Shown here: piece after piece, positions 61,201 to 64,000 of the stretch
How the letters are laid out: each line of letters starts with the position of its first letter
Position numbering within the stretch: the first letter of the stretch is position 1
NCBI RefSeq assembly: GCF_964275005.1
Contig: NC_092702.1
Coordinates: forward strand, 35,467,816 to 35,531,815
Length of the DNA: 64,000 nucleotides
Source: Diadema setosum
Taxonomy: Eukaryota > Echinodermata > Echinoidea > Diadematoida > Diadematidae
Reading direction: 5' to 3'
Notes under the pieces: generated by a model
The model's database searches: none
What the model was told of the DNA's origin: nothing
The model's input: the letters and a program-made list of their open reading frames with translations, nothing else
Made by a program: the position numbers and the translations under genes

Positions 61201-61323
61201 GAAGCTCGTCTTCGTCATCAAATGCGGATCGAACCACTGGCACTGCCACCAGAAGATGTTGTGTGAAGAGCTACTGCAGCATAGATTTGAATAGGTGGGA
61301 CTGAGCAACCGAAAACCTCGCAT
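52241..61323 (-). CDS. D-cysteine desulfhydrase (PLP-dependent, ACC deaminase family)
   Basis: Nine exons, all phases consistent: 61081-61323, 60378-60491, 59525-59698, 57936-58069, 55689-55788, 55021-55121, 53965-54146, 53480-53620 and 52241-52359 (TGA). The product is 435 residues; a second in-frame ATG at 61218 would give 400. An in-frame TGA lies just before the first ATG. The enzyme family splits D-cysteine to pyruvate, sulfide and ammonia, or opens ACC. Visible features: [15 protein letters not shown] with the PLP lysine at 119, [10 protein letters not shown], the VRSNHCR catalytic Ser-Asn (146-147), [33 protein letters not shown] phosphate-binding loop, DPVYTGKA with Tyr367 and FVHTGG. 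At the two positions that distinguish the enzymes, ACC deaminase has Glu and Leu; here they are Thr368 and Thr396, favouring DCD. The basic, Ser-rich N-terminal 35 residues could be a mitochondrial presequence, but the hydrophobic WWQCQW is odd for one. Confidence 0.93.
52820..53009. mobile_element. 190-bp MITE, copy 2
   Basis: TACAGGCGACTCCTGTTAAA to GGGAGTGCACTGTA, a direct relative of 50970-51159 with the same length. Lies in the last intron of the DCD gene. Confidence 0.75.
53035..53440. mobile_element. MITE with GGGTGTGTTCAAGCGCTCT ends
   Basis: The left end TTTGGGTGCGTTTGAGGGCT and the inverse of the right end, AAAGGGTGTGTTCAAGCGCT, match. Subterminal AAAGCGAACTGAACC occurs in both arms. 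GAGCGCTC and TTCGGTACGGTTC-type motifs suggest the hAT-like style. In the last DCD intron, next to the 190-bp copy. Confidence 0.7.
56371..56880. repeat. Tandemly arranged repeat units in DCD intron
   Basis: Three consecutive units share GAACTGCAGCCAGTAGAGCG, CAAGCAGACCCTATTG and ACCTTTTCATG. The first is shortened (about 80 bp), the other two about 157 bp, and a fourth partial start follows at about 56775. The array ends in a CCCCGAACTCTGTTCGGGGG stem-loop at about 56858-56877. Open frames across it are not genes. Confidence 0.8.
57174..57606. mobile_element. 430-bp MITE, copy 2
   Basis: It starts TAAAGGGGCATAGTCCTGGT and ends GGGACCATGCACCTTTATA; it is inverted relative to 25800-26231. Lies in the DCD intron just after the exon at 57936-58069 in gene order. 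CpGs are partly kept (GCGCCGTGCGCCCGCGTACG). Confidence 0.85.
58413..58595. repeat. Hairpin with 49-bp near-perfect arms
   Basis: The left arm 58413-58461 and right arm 58547-58595 are inverted copies: GCCCCAAAGTGCTCTCATG against CATGAGAGCACTTTGGGGC, and TAATCATGCAATAATGG against its mirror. The loop is 85 bp. Located in a DCD intron. Confidence 0.9.
60010..60085. repeat. Three tandem 26-bp units
   Basis: TTTTAGAAGGGCAAAACAAC plus AGCAAT repeats at 60010, 60036 and 60062; the last is slightly changed. Intron of the DCD gene. Confidence 0.9.
60880..61035. repeat. Dispersed repeat with GTCGGGGATAT, copy 2
   Basis: Same block order as 43600-43800: CTTGTCGGGGATATGTTCC, CGTCTGGCTTCACG, AATCCCCTTGAT and GAGAGCCAT, then a T/A-rich run and CTCTGGACAGACGA. 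In the first intron of the DCD gene, about 45 bp beyond its donor. Confidence 0.6.
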
Positions 61324-61700
61324 TCTTCTAAATAGTCAGACGAGGTAGCATCGCAATCAAGCAATGCTATGCACTTCTTAAATTGCAGGTATATTACTAC
61401 TACTAGTACGTGGACAGAATAGAAAAGTAAGTTGTGTGTGACAAACAGACACCAGACGATTATTAGAACTCTTTTGAGCACAGCCGCCGGCCGCAAACCA
61501 AGCACTCGGCACCTGTCAAGCACTGTCTGTGAAAGTAGTGGGTGGATGTGCAATTGCACATAACAGCTGAGCGAGCGCTGTGTCGTGTTGTTATTGTTGC
61601 GATGATAGTGAAATGGCAGCTAGCGGTGGTACGGTAGTCAGCAGTTTTGAACAGTGTAAATAAATGCAACTCGCCTTGCGCATGGCATTACTGCAAATGG
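61324..61700 (-). promoter_or_regulatory. Probable DCD promoter / 5'UTR region
   Basis: Sequence upstream of the DCD ATG is locally CpG-richer (GCCGCCGGCCGC at about 61482-61493, GAGCGAGCGCTG at about 61570-61581). No TATA box is evident. On the plus strand an ATG at 61613 in good context (GAAATGG) opens a 16-codon frame, MAASGGTVVSSFEQCK, so a divergent transcript starting here is possible. Confidence 0.35.
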
Positions 61701-62468
61701 TAACTGACTTGAACTACAAGCCGTTTATAGAGTGCAAATGGTCAAGCGTACAATCACTGACTATTCAAGAACTACAAGCCTCTGCTGTGTATGATAATAA
61801 ACTCTGCTACCAAGCAACCCCAAAGTAACAAAACGTATATTCAATATTTTGACTACATAAATACAAAGATATAAGTGTAAGACAATAATGATAGATAAAC
61901 AAATATTATCAACTGGCAGAATGATATACATGATACATCTATATTCAGAATCATACTGAGGCCTACAAATCAATTTTAGGTTATTATTTCACTGCATCCG
62001 TTCATTGAAGTACGACGCAACTCAAAATAGATAAATGGCAGCGATATTAAAGCTGCGTCTTCCTTCCTCTCCATCAGTTCACGAAGTATACTGAATCTTA
62101 CGTAAAATACCGTAGGCCTAATTTGCCACAAATCCAGAAACACTATGCCCAAACAAACCACTGTTCAACAATATAAATGTAATGCTCATCAAGATTTCAC
62201 CACATTAGTTTACGTTTACCAATCGTAGTAGACTAGCGCTTGTTCTTTGCCTTACAAATCAGTGGAGCCAGACGTTGGTATTTCTATATTATCATGATCA
62301 AGATACAGAAGAAGAACGAGGAAACTTTAGAAAGTAAGAAGAAGACGAGAAGAAGTAGAAGAAAAAGAAGAAGAAGACTTTTTTTGACTTTTCAAAATGG
62401 TGCTTTATTTACATCACTCTTGCACACTATTCACACAGTGAATATAGTGTTTGCATACAAATTATTTT

Positions 62469-62518
62469 AAAAGAAGAAGAAGAAGAAGAAGAAGAAGAAG
62501 AAGAAGAAGAAGAAGAAA
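62469..62518. repeat. (GAA)n microsatellite
   Basis: Uninterrupted AAG/GAA triplets for about 47 bp, followed by a purine-rich (GA, GGA, GAAA) stretch to about 62640. Confidence 0.95.
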
Positions 62519-63235
62519 AGAAGAGAAGGATGAGGAGGAGGAGACTGAAGGAAAAGGAGAATGAGGGAGAGATCAGGAGGAGGAAGAAGAAGAACGACAA
62601 CAACAAGAAAAGGAAGAATAAGGAGAAAAAGAAAAAGCCCGTAGGAAGAGAACACAAATTGGAGGAGTAGCGTGATGATAAAAGAGAGTTGATGATGTTT
62701 CTCTGTTGGTCCTCAAACGTAATAACTGTCGTGTACAAATTGGTAGATGGCGCTGTGAAACTCTGTCTCATGTAGTCTCAGTATAAAAGGGGAAATTGCC
62801 ATAGATGAGAGTGTTTTGCTGTCGCTCGAAGAATCCTCCACAATACACCTGTCATTTCTTGTGTATGTTTCTAAACCCTGCCCCAGTAAAATTTTTGGTT
62901 TCACAATGTGGTCCATTCAGCTCCAATTTTGGGGCTGTGTGGACCTGAAGAGGAAATCCAACCATAAAATGAATAAACTTCAGAAGAAAGAGAAAAGTAT
63001 TCCCTACAGAATGATAAAAAATGACAAAAAAAAATCAGATAAGAAATATGGAAGATCATGACATTCTGAAATTTCACATTTTCTTTGTTGGAAAACATTT
63101 CTTGACCAGAGGCATGCTCTTACAATTTCTTATTCATTTTATTTACAGAAATGACAAAAATTTCATATTTTAGCTGTATAAATGTGAATCTTGCCTTAGA
63201 ACCACCCAAAATAAAAAGGAACAAAAATTAATGTA

Positions 63236-63487
63236 GGGTTTTATCGCAAAATTGGCTATTTACATCGAGCGCCATTTTTAAACATTTCAAAGTAGGTCCA
63301 TCATCAGTAGAGCAAAATTAAACCTTTGCAGTAATACGTTAAGTTTTTGACATAACAAGGAATATTCTAAAAGTTATAATTAAAAATTTCCTGTATTTTC
63401 GTATTGTTTTCTTTGTTGTTTAACTCCTTTAATCACAAATATCTCAACTTGACAAGAATGGATTGAGCTCGTTTTGCGATAAAACTC
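63236..63487. mobile_element. Possible small MITE
   Basis: AGGGTTTTATCGCAAAATTG on the left and the inverse AGAGTTTTATCGCAAAACGA on the right share about 17 bp. The interior is AT-rich and non-coding. Only the ends support it. Confidence 0.4.
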
Positions 63488-64000
63488 TTCAATATAATGT
63501 TAACTCTGATATATCTTGGTATGCAAACATGACTATCATTGTGTTAGCTAAAAAATAGCAATTTTCGATCCGAATGTAGTTCATGTACATGAAAAATTGA
63601 AAGAGAACACTTTAGTTTCAAAACTGTTGAAAAATAATACTATTGGAATCACGGCATTTCAAATTTGACTATCAAAGTTAAACATTGACTGTTCACTCCT
63701 GAAACTGCAAAATCCTAAGTTTGCAAACTGCAAAATCCTAAGTGTTACTGAATGCCAAGATTACTGTGTCGGACGACACTGTCGTATAACACTGAGACGG
63801 ACGTACATAAAAAGTGTACGTCCAACACCCAAGATTTGAATACAATACACACAGTATACCACTAATTTATTCCTAAGCACATAACTGCTCATGTATGAGT
63901 ATGTTAGTGATGAGCATGACATCAAAGGATAGAGCAAACAGTTTCTACTCCGTCTCAACCTCTCCTCTAAGTCCTTCTTGCTCTGATATCATAATTGATG

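Larger units (their letters stand above)
61701..64000. other. No gene recognised; low-complexity and AT-rich
   Basis: Contains GAA/AAG-rich DNA at 62315-62380 and 62469-62640 and short unrecognised open frames. Minus-strand frames across the GAA tract encode poly-Phe/Leu/Ser artefacts. Confidence 0.5.

Noticed and set aside
62427..62771. 114-residue minus-strand frame rich in Phe, Leu and Ser
   Set aside because: Translation of the GAA/GGA purine tract.

Overview
This is eukaryotic genomic DNA: AT-rich, intron-rich, full of short inverted-repeat transposons, LINE remnants and microsatellites, with no prokaryotic operons, tRNA, rRNA or CRISPR. The three recognisable genes are animal-type: a C8 tetraspanin, a SIMC1-like SMC5/6 adaptor and a PLP-dependent D-cysteine desulfhydrase. 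The last is absent from vertebrates. With the repeat style, this points to a marine invertebrate, most likely a deuterostome such as an echinoderm. The species cannot be fixed from the sequence alone. All exon boundaries were found by reading splice sites and checking intron phase by eye, with no alignment.

Layout. 0.1-2.5 kb: two inverted-repeat elements. 3.2-8.9 kb (+): six coding exons of a tetraspanin with eight cysteines in its large loop; its first exon is not visible. 9-24 kb: intergenic and repeat-rich, including a 1.3-kb repeat carrying clusters of TGACCTTTGACCT, a 1.3-kb inverted-repeat element and a long near-perfect palindrome. 24.1-42.8 kb (-): a four-exon SIMC1-like gene of 795 residues. 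Its 14-kb first intron holds a LINE split by a 5-kb insertion, plus many smaller elements. 42.8-47.5 kb: gene-poor, with a very long (ATT)n tract. 47.5-49.6 kb (+): three phase-compatible short exons that may be the 3' end of an unrecognised gene. 49.6-52.2 kb: repeats. 52.2-61.3 kb (-): a nine-exon D-cysteine desulfhydrase gene of 435 residues, complete from ATG to stop. 61.3-64 kb: the probable promoter of that gene, GAA-rich low-complexity DNA and no recognised gene.

The genes have no evident shared pathway: membrane trafficking of a sheddase (TspanC8), genome maintenance (SIMC1) and sulfur/D-amino-acid metabolism (DCD). The most notable points are the animal DCD with the residues that separate DCD from ACC deaminase, the invertebrate SIMC1-like protein, the unassigned exon chain at 47.5-49.6 kb, and several structured elements (nested insertion, 3'UTR hairpin, DR1-rich repeat).
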